Positions 43,608 through 53,061 of a DNA stretch of 64,000 nt are shown here, one piece after another. Position 1 is the stretch's first letter. Each line of letters opens with the position of its first letter. Source of the DNA: Janthinobacterium sp. 67 (lineage in GTDB: Bacteria > Pseudomonadota > Gammaproteobacteria > Burkholderiales > Burkholderiaceae_D); contig NZ_PGES01000001.1 of the NCBI RefSeq assembly GCF_002797895.1, positions 5,580,001-5,644,000 on the forward strand, written 5' to 3'. The notes beneath the pieces are model-generated. The model made no database searches. It saw only the letters and a program-made list of their open reading frames with translations, and had not been told where the DNA came from. The position numbers were made by a program, and so were the translations under genes.

Positions 43608-44510
43608 ATGGCTTACAAGACACTTGAAGATACGATAGGCAATACCCCGCTGGTGCAGCTGACGCGCTTGCCGGGCGCCGATGCGCTTGCGCGCAACAAC
43701 GTCATCCTGGGCAAGCTGGAAGGCAATAATCCGGCCGGCTCCGTGAAGGACCGCGCGGCCATGTCCATGCTCAAGCGCGCTGAAGAGCGCGGCGTCATCA
43801 AGCCGGGCGATACCCTGATCGAGGCGACCAGCGGCAATACGGGCATCGCGCTGGCCATGGCCGCCGCCTTGCGCGGCTACAAGATGCTGCTGCTGATGCC
43901 GGACAACCTCAGCGTGGAGCGCCGCCAGAGCATGGCCGCCTACGGCGCCGACATTTTATTGACGCCGAAGACGGGCGGCATGGAATATGCGCGCGACCTG
44001 GCCGAGCAGATGCAGAAGGATGGCCGCGGCGTGATCCTCGACCAGTTCGCCAACGAAGACAATTCGCGCGCCCACTATGAAAGCACGGGACCGGAAATCT
44101 GGCGCGACACGGAAGGGCGCGTTACGCATTTCGTCAGCGCCATGGGCACGACGGGCACCATCATGGGCGTGTCGCGTTATTTGAAGGAACAGAATCCCGC
44201 CATCCAGATCATCGGCGCCCAGCCCGAGGAAGGTTCGCAGATTCCCGGCATCCGCAAGTGGCCGGAAGCATACTTGCCGAAAATCTACGACAAGTCGCGC
44301 GTCGACCAGGTGGAATACGTGAGCCAGGGCGTGGCCGAGCGCATGGCGCGCAGCCTGGCGGCGGAAGAGGGCTTGTTCTGCGGCATCTCGGCAGCCGGCG
44401 CGTGCGAAATCGCGCTGCGCATTTCACAGACGGTGGAAAACGCAACGATTGTGTTCGTCGTGTGCGACCGCGGTGACCGCTATCTCTCGACCGGCGTGTT
44501 TCCTGCTTGA
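43608..44510 (+). CDS. cysM: Cysteine synthase B
   Basis: A 300-residue PLP enzyme making cysteine from O-acetylserine and sulfide or thiosulfate. The PLP lysine is in NNPAGSVKDRAAMSM, the substrate loop is EATSGNTGIALAMAAA, and the phosphate-binding glycines are in GTTGTIMGVSRYLKE. Length and the QPEEGSQIPGIRKWPEAYLP segment favour the B type over CysK. Confidence 0.95.
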   Translation: MAYKTLEDTIGNTPLVQLTRLPGADALARNNVILGKLEGNNPAGSVKDRAAMSMLKRAEERGVIKPGDTLIEATSGNTGIALAMAAALRGYKMLLLMPDNLSVERRQSMAAYGADILLTPKTGGMEYARDLAEQMQKDGRGVILDQFANEDNSRAHYESTGPEIWRDTEGRVTHFVSAMGTTGTIMGVSRYLKEQNPAIQIIGAQPEEGSQIPGIRKWPEAYLPKIYDKSRVDQVEYVSQGVAERMARSLAAEEGLFCGISAAGACEIALRISQTVENATIVFVVCDRGDRYLSTGVFPA

Positions 44511-44556
44511 TTGTTTTAATGTCGGCCAGAACGGCCTGAGAACTGCTGGAAATACC

Positions 44557-44577
44557 CCCTCCCCATGGCGGGGAGGG
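44557..44577. terminator. GC-rich hairpin between convergent genes cysM and the HTH gene
   Basis: CCCTCCCC pairs with GGGGAGGG around ATGGC in the 89-base gap between the two convergent stop codons. It has no T-tract on either strand, so termination may rely on the stem alone or it may be another repeat. Confidence 0.5.
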
Positions 44578-44599
44578 AAAACCTGCGAAACTGGCAGGA

Positions 44600-44932
44600 T
44601 CAGCCTTGTGGCGTTTCGCCTTCTTTTGGCTTGAATTGCTTGTCGCTGATACGGAATTTGTTACGACGGTCACCCATCAGGTAACGCAGGTCGCGGATGC
44701 TCAGATCGCTGACTTCGTGCATGCGGATCAGCAGCGATGCGCCGACCGGCAGGCGGTGGTGGCGGATTTTGCTGATGACCGGTGGCGCTACTTCCAGCGC
44801 GCGGGACAAGGCTGCGTCGTTTTTCAGGCGCAGGTTTTCGATCAGGGTATCGAGCAGTCTGTTTGGGTTGTACTGGAGCAGATCGTCGGAGTCCGAATCG
44901 CTGTTCATATCAATGCCGACTTGGTTTGTCAT
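44600..44932 (-). CDS. Small helix-turn-helix (Cro/CI-like) DNA-binding protein
   Basis: A 110-residue protein. After an acidic start (MNSDSDSDDLLQY) come RLLDTLIENLRLKNDAALSRALEVAPPVISKIRHHRL, which has the spacing of a Cro/CI helix-turn-helix, and a second helical part ending basic. A similar small regulator is common in Oxalobacteraceae. AAGGA precedes the ATG. It is a single gene preceded by a long AT-rich region. Targets are unknown; autoregulation is plausible. Confidence 0.82.
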   Translation of the reverse strand: MTNQVGIDMNSDSDSDDLLQYNPNRLLDTLIENLRLKNDAALSRALEVAPPVISKIRHHRLPVGASLLIRMHEVSDLSIRDLRYLMGDRRNKFRISDKQFKPKEGETPQG

Positions 44933-45370
44933 GATGTTATTGTTCCTTCTGTAGTTGCACTGCAAAGTAAAAAACACTCGGAGCTCGCTCTTGCTGCGTT
45001 CATGTTCATTCTTTACTAAAAGGAACGAATTCACACACGGTACGATCCGGGATACAGTTTTTCATGATATATACACAATTGTACAACAGGATTCAGTTTC
45101 AGGCGGGAAAGCCCGATAATCTTGCTTTGTACAGAATCGGTGTTGTCTAGTTGCAACACCTATTTATTCTTTATTATGCTCTATGATAGAACAAAAATTG
45201 TACTTTGACAAAAGTTAAGTATAAAACCATTACTGCATTCCGTGCCGCACAAAGGCTGGCGAGCGAGGCTGGCACATGTTATCGGCTCTACCATAGACGT
45301 GTTTACTGGTAGCTTCAACATCCCTTACGCTTTCTTACAAGTAATATTATAACTTTACACCGACTTTCGG
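44933..45370. other. AT-rich non-coding region with an inverted repeat
   Basis: These 438 bases upstream of the HTH gene and downstream of mltB have no convincing gene and are far more A/T-rich than the chromosome. At 45139-45160 GGTGTTG and CAACACC flank eight bases, a candidate operator. Several TATA-like stretches (around 45060-45080 and 45160-45200) could serve as promoters for the HTH gene; none is clear enough to call. Confidence 0.55.
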
Positions 45371-46528
45371 TTAGCGTGCGCGCACTTGACTAATCGCCTT
45401 GCCCAAGTCGATCACCGACATGGCATAAAAATAACTTCTGTTGTACTGAGTTATAGCAAAGAAGTTATTGGTTGCCAAGTGATACTCAGTTGCTTCTGAA
45501 CCATTTTGCAAGTCGATCAGGCCGAACAACATGTTCTGGGGCGTCGACGGGCCGGCATTCACGCCGGCTTCCTGCAATTCCCCCAGCCGGTACCTGGCTT
45601 GCAAGCCCTGGCCGATGAATTTTTCCCACGTGCGGCTGGCCGAGACGGTGACGGGATAGGTGCTGATGGCCGGGTCATCGCGCCGCCAGCCGTGCTCGAC
45701 GAGGAAATGCGCGACGCTGCCGATGGCGTCGGCCGTGGAATTGCGCAGGTCGATGTGGCTATCGCCATCGAAGTCCACCGCATATTTCATGATGCTGCTG
45801 GGCATGAACTGGGGCAGGCCGATGGCACCCGCATACGAGCCGAGCAGGGTCAATGGATCGATGCCATCCTTGCGTGCAAACAGCAGCGCATTTTCCAGTT
45901 CGCCCTTGAAAAATTCCATGCGCGCGGCACGGGTGGGGCTTTCCGGGTAGGAAAACGCCAGGGTCGTCAGCGCGTCGAGCACGCGGAAGCGGCCCGTGTT
46001 GCGTCCATACACGGTTTCCACGCCGATGATGCCGACGATGATCTCGGCCGGCACGCCATATTCGCGTTCGGCGCGCGCCAGCGCTTCCGCATTCTCTTCC
46101 CAGAATTTCACGCCTGCATTGATGCGCACCGGCTCGATGAAGCGGGCGCTGTACGCTTGCCAGTTCTTCGGCTTGCCGGGCGGCGCCGGCTTCATCAGTT
46201 GCACCGTCGTGTCCACATAGCGCACCTTGCCGATCAGGGTATCGAGTTCGGCGCGGTTAAAGCCATGCTTGGCGGACATCTCGTCGAGGAAGGCGCGTAC
46301 TTCTTTCCAGTTGGCATAGTCGACAAACTCGCCTTCGAAGTCGAATTTCGCCGCTGCTTTCTTGATTGTTGCCTTGGTGGCCGGGGCCTTGGCCGCGCGT
46401 ACGGCACGGGCGCGGTCGGCAGCGGAAATATTGCTGTTTTCGCCAGCGTGCGCGGTGGGCAGGCACAGGGGCAGGGAGAGGAGCAGGGACAGGGCGGAGG
46501 TTTTGATCGGTAACAAGGAGCGTCTCAT
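45371..46528 (-). CDS. mltB: Membrane-bound/periplasmic lytic murein transglycosylase B
   Basis: A 385-residue exported peptidoglycan lyase. A signal peptide is followed by the SLT_2/MltB domain: VKFWEENAEALARAEREYGVP, catalytic Glu in IVGIIGVETVYGRNTG, GSYAGAIGLPQFMPSS and VDFDGDSHIDL. It cleaves glycan strands forming 1,6-anhydromuramic acid. The ATG at 46528 overlaps the tgpA stop (ATGA); an ATG at 46534 adds two residues. It is the last gene of the moxR-DUF58-tgpA-mltB run. Confidence 0.94.
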   Translation of the reverse strand: MRRSLLPIKTSALSLLLSLPLCLPTAHAGENSNISAADRARAVRAAKAPATKATIKKAAAKFDFEGEFVDYANWKEVRAFLDEMSAKHGFNRAELDTLIGKVRYVDTTVQLMKPAPPGKPKNWQAYSARFIEPVRINAGVKFWEENAEALARAEREYGVPAEIIVGIIGVETVYGRNTGRFRVLDALTTLAFSYPESPTRAARMEFFKGELENALLFARKDGIDPLTLLGSYAGAIGLPQFMPSSIMKYAVDFDGDSHIDLRNSTADAIGSVAHFLVEHGWRRDDPAISTYPVTVSASRTWEKFIGQGLQARYRLGELQEAGVNAGPSTPQNMLFGLIDLQNGSEATEYHLATNNFFAITQYNRSYFYAMSVIDLGKAISQVRAR

Positions 46529-48546
46529 CGGCATTGGGTTAACAGGCGGCGCAAGTGGCGCCGCGCGCGGAGTTGTTCGTCTGGGCTGGCATTACCATAC
46601 TTCATCGCGGCATAGATTGCCAGAAACTGTGCGATGGCGGCATGCGCTTCTTGTGTGGCCTTGCCTGCGGCCAACCTGGCAGCATAACCGTGCGGGCCTT
46701 CGTGCGGCGCACGGCTGTAGCCGCGCCGCGCCTGCTGCTGGCAAAACCGCGCGTACAGGGCGTCGAACGGATCGCCTTGCCGCGCCTGCCGCCACCAGAC
46801 CAGTGCGCCCGCCATGGCGGACAGCAGGGCCAGCACGGCGCAAGCGACTGCCAGCTTTGTCGCCGGCACGTTTTTCAAGCCGTCGAGCATGGCGCGCTGG
46901 CGCTGCGGCGTGGTGTCGAGCACCCAGCTGCTCCAGGCGTGCTCGGCCTGTTGCCATTGCTGGCGCCACGCGGCAACCGCCCCGGGCGCGCCGCCGTCGA
47001 GGCCGGCCAGGGCGCGCCAGGCCGTCAGCGGCGACGGGGCCGGCGGCAGGGCGGCGTCGAGGTTGCGCTGCGTGCGCAGGGGCGCGACGGCGCCGGTGGG
47101 ATCGACGCGCACCCAGCCCCGGCCCGCCAGCCACACTTCGCTCCAGGCATGGGCGTCGGACTGGCGCACCGTCAAGCTGTTGTCGGTACCGTTGCGCAGA
47201 CCGCCCTGGTAACCGGTGACGACGCGCGCGGGTATGCCCATGGCGCGCATCAGCACGACAAAGCTGCCCGCGTAATGTTCGCAAAAGCCCGCCTGCGTGC
47301 CAAACAGGAATTCGTCGACGCCATGCTTGCCCAGCAGCGGCGGCTGCAGGGTGTAGCGGAACGGCGCGCGGCGGAAGTGGCCAAGCACGGCGGCGATGGC
47401 GTCGGCGGGCGCCAGCGCCTGCGCGCCATGGCCGCGCAATGCGCGGGCCCAGGCCACGCTGCGCGGGTTGCTGCCAGCGGGCAAGGCCAGCCATGGCCGC
47501 TGCTGTGCTGGCGACAGGTTTGCCTGCAGCCGGTAGCGGGACTGGGAACTGACGCGGTAACGCACGGTCGAAGTAATGGGCTGTATGGTCAGCACTTCCA
47601 GCGCGGACGACACGACGTACGGGTTACCGGCCAAGCGTTCGATGCTGCGCGGCACGTCGAGCGCGAAGATGCGCCGCTGGCCGCTCGCTTGCAAGGTCAC
47701 TTCGTAGTGGCTGGGCTGGCCTTCCAGCGCGATGTCTATGCGGCTGTCGCCGGCAGGCGCGCGCCCGTTCGCGCCCCGGCGCGTCCAGGTGGCGCCGTCG
47801 AAGTCGCCCAGCACGACGCCGCGCCAGTACAGCTGGTCTTGCGGCGGGATCGCCGTGCTGAAACGGGCCGTGAAGACGGGGTCGCCTGACAGGGCCAGCG
47901 AGGCGATGGCGCCCGGCTGCATGCTGTCGGACAAGCCCGTGCGCGCCTGCGCGCCTTCCGGTGCCGTGCCCCACAGGGGGCCGTCGACGCGCGGCACGGC
48001 AAGAAACATCAGGGCCGACAGGGGGATGGCCAGCGCCAGCATGCGTCCCAGCAAACCCAGCCTTTGCGCCAGGCGGGGCTGGAAGGTGCCGTATTGGGCC
48101 GACAGCAGGCCGGCCAGCAGGACGATGACGGTGGCCAGCATCCAGGCGGCGCTGAGGATGCCTTGCGCATGGAAGAAATTTGCCAGCAGGAGGAAAAAAC
48201 TGAGGAACACAAAGACGAAGATGTCGCGCCGGCCATGCATTTCCAGCGATTTCAAGGCCAGCAGCAGGGCCAGCATGGCCACGCCGGGATCGCGTCCCAG
48301 CACGGTGCCGTAGCTGGCGCAGACGGCGGCGATGCCCAGCAAGGCCAGCGGCGCGAGCACGGCCAGCTGCGGCTGGCGCTTGCCCCGCACGGTGATGACG
48401 GCGCGCCACAGCAGGAGGGCGGCAGCGGCGGCCGACAGCCACGGGGGCAGGTGCAGCGCGTGCGGCGCCAGCACCATGGCGGCGGCCAGCAACAGCAGCA
48501 GAATGTCGGCCTTGTCGCGTGGCAAGTTGGCCAGCCATTGCCTCAT
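46525..48546 (-). CDS. TgpA-type membrane transglutaminase (DUF3488 plus transglutaminase-like)
   Basis: A 673-residue membrane protein. About six N-terminal helices (from ADILLLLLAAAMVLAPHAL on) precede a periplasmic transglutaminase domain with the Cys-His-Asp triad seen in TQAGFCEHYAGSF, SDAHAWSEVW and WVRVDPTGA. A further helix (LAVACAVLALLSAMAGALVWW) leads to a cytoplasmic tail. The Pseudomonas homologue TgpA is essential, but its reaction is not settled. It overlaps the DUF58 gene by four bases. Confidence 0.93.
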   Translation of the reverse strand: MRQWLANLPRDKADILLLLLAAAMVLAPHALHLPPWLSAAAAALLLWRAVITVRGKRQPQLAVLAPLALLGIAAVCASYGTVLGRDPGVAMLALLLALKSLEMHGRRDIFVFVFLSFFLLLANFFHAQGILSAAWMLATVIVLLAGLLSAQYGTFQPRLAQRLGLLGRMLALAIPLSALMFLAVPRVDGPLWGTAPEGAQARTGLSDSMQPGAIASLALSGDPVFTARFSTAIPPQDQLYWRGVVLGDFDGATWTRRGANGRAPAGDSRIDIALEGQPSHYEVTLQASGQRRIFALDVPRSIERLAGNPYVVSSALEVLTIQPITSTVRYRVSSQSRYRLQANLSPAQQRPWLALPAGSNPRSVAWARALRGHGAQALAPADAIAAVLGHFRRAPFRYTLQPPLLGKHGVDEFLFGTQAGFCEHYAGSFVVLMRAMGIPARVVTGYQGGLRNGTDNSLTVRQSDAHAWSEVWLAGRGWVRVDPTGAVAPLRTQRNLDAALPPAPSPLTAWRALAGLDGGAPGAVAAWRQQWQQAEHAWSSWVLDTTPQRQRAMLDGLKNVPATKLAVACAVLALLSAMAGALVWWRQARQGDPFDALYARFCQQQARRGYSRAPHEGPHGYAARLAAGKATQEAHAAIAQFLAIYAAMKYGNASPDEQLRARRHLRRLLTQCR

Positions 48547-49529
48547 GCCATGGCCTCATCCTGTGGCAAATCGTGCAGGGCCAGCGCGCGCAGGCAGGCG
48601 TCGCGGTGGCTGGCACCCAAGGCTGGCGCCACGGTCAGCGCGCCCAGGCGCAAGCCATATGGCAAGCCCGCGCGTTCCGCCTGCAGCACCCATGCGGCCA
48701 GGCGCGACAGACGCGCTTCCGGGGCCAGCGCGTGCAGGGCCGCATGCTCGAGCATGATGCAGCCACGGGCTGCGCCCTGCGGTGCCTCGGCGGCAGACTG
48801 GAATTGCTTGCTGAATACATGCTCGTCATCATGGCGGGCGATCCGGCGCCAGGCCAGGCGGTGCAATGGGTCGCCTGGCTGGTAGGCGCGCACGCCGGCC
48901 AGTTCCATGGCGCCGTCTTGCGTAGGTGGCTGCCGTACTTGGGGCGCCCGCTGCACCGTGCCGACAGGCAAGGGCAGCGGCGGCGCCGTGTGTTCGGGTT
49001 GCGGATACACGAGTACGCGGGTGTCGGGCTGCCAGTGGCACCAGGCAACAAACAGGCCCAGCGGAAAACTGCCGGACAGGCGCACGCCAGGCGCAGCCAG
49101 CCATCCCCGCTGCGGCGCCGCCACGACGATATCGATGGCCGTTTCCCCGTGGGCGGCGATGTCGGCCAGACCGGGTGCTGCAGCCGAATCGCTGATGGCC
49201 ACGCGGATCGCATGGCGCGGGCGCGCGCTGCGGTTGATCAGGTGCAAGGTGAACGTGGCCTGGCTGCCCGCGAATACGGGCTTGCCCGGCGTGGCGGCCA
49301 GCGCCAGGCCCGCCAGGTTGCGGCTGGCAAACAGCATGTCCGCGATGGCGCAGGCGGCCGCGAAATACGTGAGCGCATAGCCCAGGCCCAGGCGGTAATT
49401 GACGGCGGCGATCCACAGCGCCAGCAGCAGCGCGGCAAACGCCAGGCCCGCGCCCGAGGGGCGGACGTGCACGCGCTGCGCGCCCAGCCAGGGGCGCGGC
49501 GGCAGCCATTGGATAGTGCGCCAGCGCAT
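48543..49529 (-). CDS. DUF58-family protein
   Basis: A 328-residue protein with two N-terminal membrane helices (GLAFAALLLALWIAAVNY, YALTYFAAACAIADMLF), a beta-rich middle and the DUF58 core VRAYQPGDPLHRLAWRRIARHDDEHVFSKQF. DUF58 proteins regularly occur between a MoxR ATPase and a transglutaminase, as here, and are thought to be MoxR clients with a von Willebrand A-like fold. It lies five bases after moxR. Confidence 0.92.
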   Translation of the reverse strand: MRWRTIQWLPPRPWLGAQRVHVRPSGAGLAFAALLLALWIAAVNYRLGLGYALTYFAAACAIADMLFASRNLAGLALAATPGKPVFAGSQATFTLHLINRSARPRHAIRVAISDSAAAPGLADIAAHGETAIDIVVAAPQRGWLAAPGVRLSGSFPLGLFVAWCHWQPDTRVLVYPQPEHTAPPLPLPVGTVQRAPQVRQPPTQDGAMELAGVRAYQPGDPLHRLAWRRIARHDDEHVFSKQFQSAAEAPQGAARGCIMLEHAALHALAPEARLSRLAAWVLQAERAGLPYGLRLGALTVAPALGASHRDACLRALALHDLPQDEAMA

Positions 49530-49534
49530 GCCGC

Positions 49535-50443
49535 TCAGACGGGAATACTCAACAGCATGTGCTGCAGCAGGCTGCGGCTATCCGTCGCCCCTTGCGCGGC
49601 ATGCAGGCGGTGGGCGCAGACGGGCAACAGCACGGCTTGCACATCGTCGGGCGTGACGTGGTCGCGGCCTTCCAGGGCGGCCCAGGCGCGCGTCGCCTGC
49701 AGCAGGGCCAGCGCGGCGCGCGGACTCAGGCCATCGGCAAACACGCCCGGCGCGCGGGTTGCATGCACGAGGGCCAGCACGTAGTCGACGACGGCGGCCG
49801 AGGCGTGGATGGCGCGCAGGCCCGCTTGTGCCTGCAGCAATTCTTCCCCATTCATGACGGCCGGCAAGGTGTGCAGCATGGCGCGGCGGTCGGCGCCCAG
49901 CAGCAGCGCCCGTTCGGCGGCCGCATCGGGGTAGCCCAAGGTCACGCACATGAGAAAACGGTCGAGCTGAGATTCGGGCAGGGGGAAGGTGCCCAGCTGG
50001 TGCGCGCAGTTTTGCGTGGCGATGACGAAAAACGGCTGCGGCAGCGCGTGCGTGACGCCGTCGAGCGTCACTTGCCGCTCTTCCATCGCTTCGAGCAAGC
50101 CCGATTGCGTCTTCGGCGTGGCCCGGTTGATCTCGTCGGCCAGCAGCACCTGCGTGAACAGGGGGCCGGGATGAAACACGAAGCTGGCGCTGCCCCGGTC
50201 ATACACGCTCATGCCGGCCACGTCGGCGGGCAGCAGGTCGCTGGTGAATTGCTGGCGCTTCCATTGCAGGCCCAGCGAGATGGCCAGCGCATGGGCCAGG
50301 GTGGTCTTGCCCACGCCGGGCACGTCTTCGATCAGCAGGTGGCCGCCGGCCAGCACGCAGGCGAGGGTCTGGCGGATCTGCAAGTGTTTGCCGACGAGAA
50401 CTTCGCCGATCTGCTGTGCGGCCTGGTGTATTTTCGAAAACAT
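49535..50443 (-). CDS. MoxR-family AAA+ ATPase
   Basis: A 302-residue AAA+ chaperone-type ATPase. Walker A is EDVPGVGKTTLAHALA, Walker B with sensor is VLLADEINRATPKTQSGLLEAMEERQVTLDG, and FVIATQNCAHQLGTFPLPESQLDRF matches the MoxR subfamily. It leads the four-gene operon and probably remodels the DUF58 or TgpA proteins. Confidence 0.95.
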   Translation of the reverse strand: MFSKIHQAAQQIGEVLVGKHLQIRQTLACVLAGGHLLIEDVPGVGKTTLAHALAISLGLQWKRQQFTSDLLPADVAGMSVYDRGSASFVFHPGPLFTQVLLADEINRATPKTQSGLLEAMEERQVTLDGVTHALPQPFFVIATQNCAHQLGTFPLPESQLDRFLMCVTLGYPDAAAERALLLGADRRAMLHTLPAVMNGEELLQAQAGLRAIHASAAVVDYVLALVHATRAPGVFADGLSPRAALALLQATRAWAALEGRDHVTPDDVQAVLLPVCAHRLHAAQGATDSRSLLQHMLLSIPV

Positions 50444-50660
50444 GCTATTTCTATCACAGTAAGTCGGATTATTTAATTTACAATCGCTTTGGCCAGGTCA
50501 AGCCGCGCCGCCCGCCCGTGCCGTGCACGTGGTAGATTAGCGTGGCAACGACGGCGGCACAGACCGGCCAGTGATTTTATGCGAGAACGCGCAGGGCGAA
50601 CAGGAATGCCATGCAGTGTTCCCGGAGAATGGACAGAGACAGAGGTAACCAGTACAGCGC

Positions 50661-51587
50661 ATGAGCACAGCCATTTATACCCATCCCGATTGCCAGCGCC
50701 ATGAAATGGGCGACTGGCACCCAGAATCGCCGGCCCGCTTGCAGGCCATCAATGATCAACTGATCCTCGCGCACATCAGCGACCTGGTCGAGCACCGCGA
50801 CGGCGCGCGCGCGCAATTGTCCGATATCGAGCGCAACCACAGCGCCACGGCCATCGGCCTCGTGCGCGACAATGTGCCGCAGGAGGGCGACTACTATCCG
50901 CTCGACGGCGATACCCTGCTCAACGCGCACAGCTACGACGCGGCGCTGGCGGCCGCCGGCTCGGCCGTGGCGGCCACGGACGCCGTCATCGATGGCGAGA
51001 TCAGCAACGCCTTTTGCGCGATCCGCCCGCCCGGCCACCATGCGCGGCCCAGCGAGCCCATGGGTTTTTGCCTGTTCAATAATGTCGCCATCGCCGCCAA
51101 GCATGCGCTCGACGTGCGCGGGCTCGAACGGGTCGCCATCGTCGACTTCGACGTGCACCATGGCAATGGAACGGCCGAGTCCGTTGCGCACGATCCGCGC
51201 ATCCTGATGGTGAGTTTCTTCCAGCACCCGTTTTATCCGTACAGCGACGTGGAATCGTATACGGACACGCGCGTCAACGTGCCCGTGCCGGCCCGCTCGA
51301 AGGGCGACGCCGTGCGCCAGCTGGTGCTCGACCACTGGCTGCCCGCGCTGCACCGCCAGCAGCCGCAGATGATTTTTATTTCCGCCGGTTTCGACGCCCA
51401 CCGCGAAGACGACGTGGGCGGCATGGGCCTCGTGGAAGCCGACTACACGTGGATGACGCAGCAGATGATGGCCGTGGCCAGGCAGTATGGCAAGGGCCGC
51501 ATCGTCAGCTGCCTCGAAGGAGGCTATAACCTGTCGTCGCTGGGCCGCAGCGTGGCCGCGCACGTGAAGGCGCTGGCGGAACTCTGA
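50661..51587 (+). CDS. Histone deacetylase-like (acetoin utilisation/acetylpolyamine hydrolase) protein
   Basis: A 308-residue arginase-deacetylase-fold hydrolase. Zinc and catalytic residues are visible: His126-His127 (RPPGHHARP), Asp164 and His166 (VDFDVHHGNGT) and the Asp in SAGFDAHREDD. Substrates in bacteria include acetylpolyamines and acetyl-lysine proteins; specificity is not evident. It is monocistronic and convergent with the small gene that follows. Confidence 0.94.
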   Translation: MSTAIYTHPDCQRHEMGDWHPESPARLQAINDQLILAHISDLVEHRDGARAQLSDIERNHSATAIGLVRDNVPQEGDYYPLDGDTLLNAHSYDAALAAAGSAVAATDAVIDGEISNAFCAIRPPGHHARPSEPMGFCLFNNVAIAAKHALDVRGLERVAIVDFDVHHGNGTAESVAHDPRILMVSFFQHPFYPYSDVESYTDTRVNVPVPARSKGDAVRQLVLDHWLPALHRQQPQMIFISAGFDAHREDDVGGMGLVEADYTWMTQQMMAVARQYGKGRIVSCLEGGYNLSSLGRSVAAHVKALAEL

Positions 51588-51914
51588 CTACAGCAAGGTG
51601 GGGCGGCTGCCGGAATGCGTGTGGCGGTGGGTCTGGTAGTCGAGCGCGTCGCCAGCCATGAAGCGGTGCCAGGCTTGCGTGTAGACGAGCGATGACTTAT
51701 CCGCATCAAAACTGTCGAGTTGCAACATGTCGCGGTGGTGCTTGATTTCATTGACCAATTGGTCATACAGCATTTGCAAGCCATAGCTGTCGGCGCTCTG
51801 GCGTTTCAGGCGCTCTTCCAGCTGTGCCACTTGCCCCTGCCATTGCCGGCATTCCTTCTTCCAGTCATTGCGCGGCAAGCGCCTGGGCGCCTTGCCCGTG
51901 TGTTCCATCGTCAT
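51588..51914 (-). CDS. Hypothetical coiled-coil protein
   Basis: A 108-residue soluble, basic protein. Residues about 20 to 65 (WKKECRQWQGQVAQLEERLKRQ...LYDQLVNEIKHHRDML) form a coiled coil; the tail is rich in His and Ser. The stop codons of this gene and the deacetylase-like gene directly abut. An ATG at 51908 is also possible. No known family is recognised. Confidence 0.65.
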   Translation of the reverse strand: MTMEHTGKAPRRLPRNDWKKECRQWQGQVAQLEERLKRQSADSYGLQMLYDQLVNEIKHHRDMLQLDSFDADKSSLVYTQAWHRFMAGDALDYQTHRHTHSGSRPTLL

Positions 51915-52076
51915 ATCGTGCTATCCCCATCACCTATCTCCCTGCACCTGGCGGGAGCCAGCCTGGAAAATAATTGCTTTTCATTTAAGAGGCGATATTA
52001 GAGCACATTTTTTTATTTCTCTCAGTAAATAAAAGAATCCTTGTGGAAATACTTGACCTGGCTTCCAGCGCGCGTA

Positions 52077-52859
52077 TCACTGGCGCAGTGCCGCCGCCGG
52101 GGCGGCTTGCGCCATGTTGCCGTCGTCGTAGGTGATGGTCAGCAGGGTATTGTCGTCCCAGTTCGCGTCGTGCAGCGGCGGCACGTAGCGCTGGCGGTCT
52201 TCCGTGATGCGGATGTCCAGCGTGCGCTCGCCCGAGCGCGCCTGCACGGCAAGCAGCTTGCGGAACACGGGATACGGCACGTGGATCAGCGACGAGTGGC
52301 ACGGTCCGCCCGCCAGGCGGAACAGGTTGCGCCGTACGAACGGCAAGTCATCCTGCTCGACGGCCCAGCGGATTTCGCATTCGAGGCGCAAGTCGCCCAG
52401 GCGGCGCACATTCGGGGGCAGGCCCGGCGTATGGATGTCGGCGCGCCAGCGCAGGGTGGCGCGTTTCTTGTTGCTGACCAGGTCGGCATTCGCATCATAG
52501 GCGGTCTTGTCGCGCGTCAAGATGAAGCCGCCGTCCGCCGCCAGCGGTATGGGAATCGACAGGTTGTCGGCCGACAGGTGCAAGGTCACGCCATCGAGCC
52601 TCGCCTTCGGCGTGGCGGGGATCAGCATGAAGCGCAGCGGCGCGTCCGGCGCCAGGTGCTGATGGTCGGCATACGCGTCGAGTCCCTTGAGCATGGTGCG
52701 GTAGGGGCGCAGGTCGGGATCGCGCGTGCCTTGCACGTCGACAATCTGCTGCATATCCTGGATCGCCGCATCGCCTGGCGCCGCCGCTTGGTCCTGGGCC
52801 ATGGCGGGCAAGAGGCAGGTGGAAAGGGCAGCGAGGAGACAAAGACGGGGAAGATGCAT
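52077..52859 (-). CDS. Hypothetical exported protein
   Basis: A 260-residue protein with a signal peptide (MHLPRLCLLAALSTCLLPAMAQ). The mature part has DPDLRPYRTMLKGLDAYADHQHLAPDAPLRF near the start, then alternating beta-strand segments and few Cys. It stands alone between two intergenic gaps and is likely periplasmic. The family appears to be restricted to related bacteria; I do not recognise a function. Confidence 0.75.
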   Translation of the reverse strand: MHLPRLCLLAALSTCLLPAMAQDQAAAPGDAAIQDMQQIVDVQGTRDPDLRPYRTMLKGLDAYADHQHLAPDAPLRFMLIPATPKARLDGVTLHLSADNLSIPIPLAADGGFILTRDKTAYDANADLVSNKKRATLRWRADIHTPGLPPNVRRLGDLRLECEIRWAVEQDDLPFVRRNLFRLAGGPCHSSLIHVPYPVFRKLLAVQARSGERTLDIRITEDRQRYVPPLHDANWDDNTLLTITYDDGNMAQAAPAAALRQ

Positions 52860-53061
52860 GGAGTGCGTGCCAGGTTGAGCGTGCAATAGGGAAACCAGTC
52901 CAGACTGGACGGCCTGCGGATATTATCATTCGAGTAACTGCCAAATTATCACCAATTGTCTCGTTCGCGTCGCACGGCTGGCGCTGGCGGCGGAAAATGG
53001 GACGTCGCGGCGGCAACCACGTAAAATAGCGGATTGACCGAACGATTTTGAAAGCAAGAGC

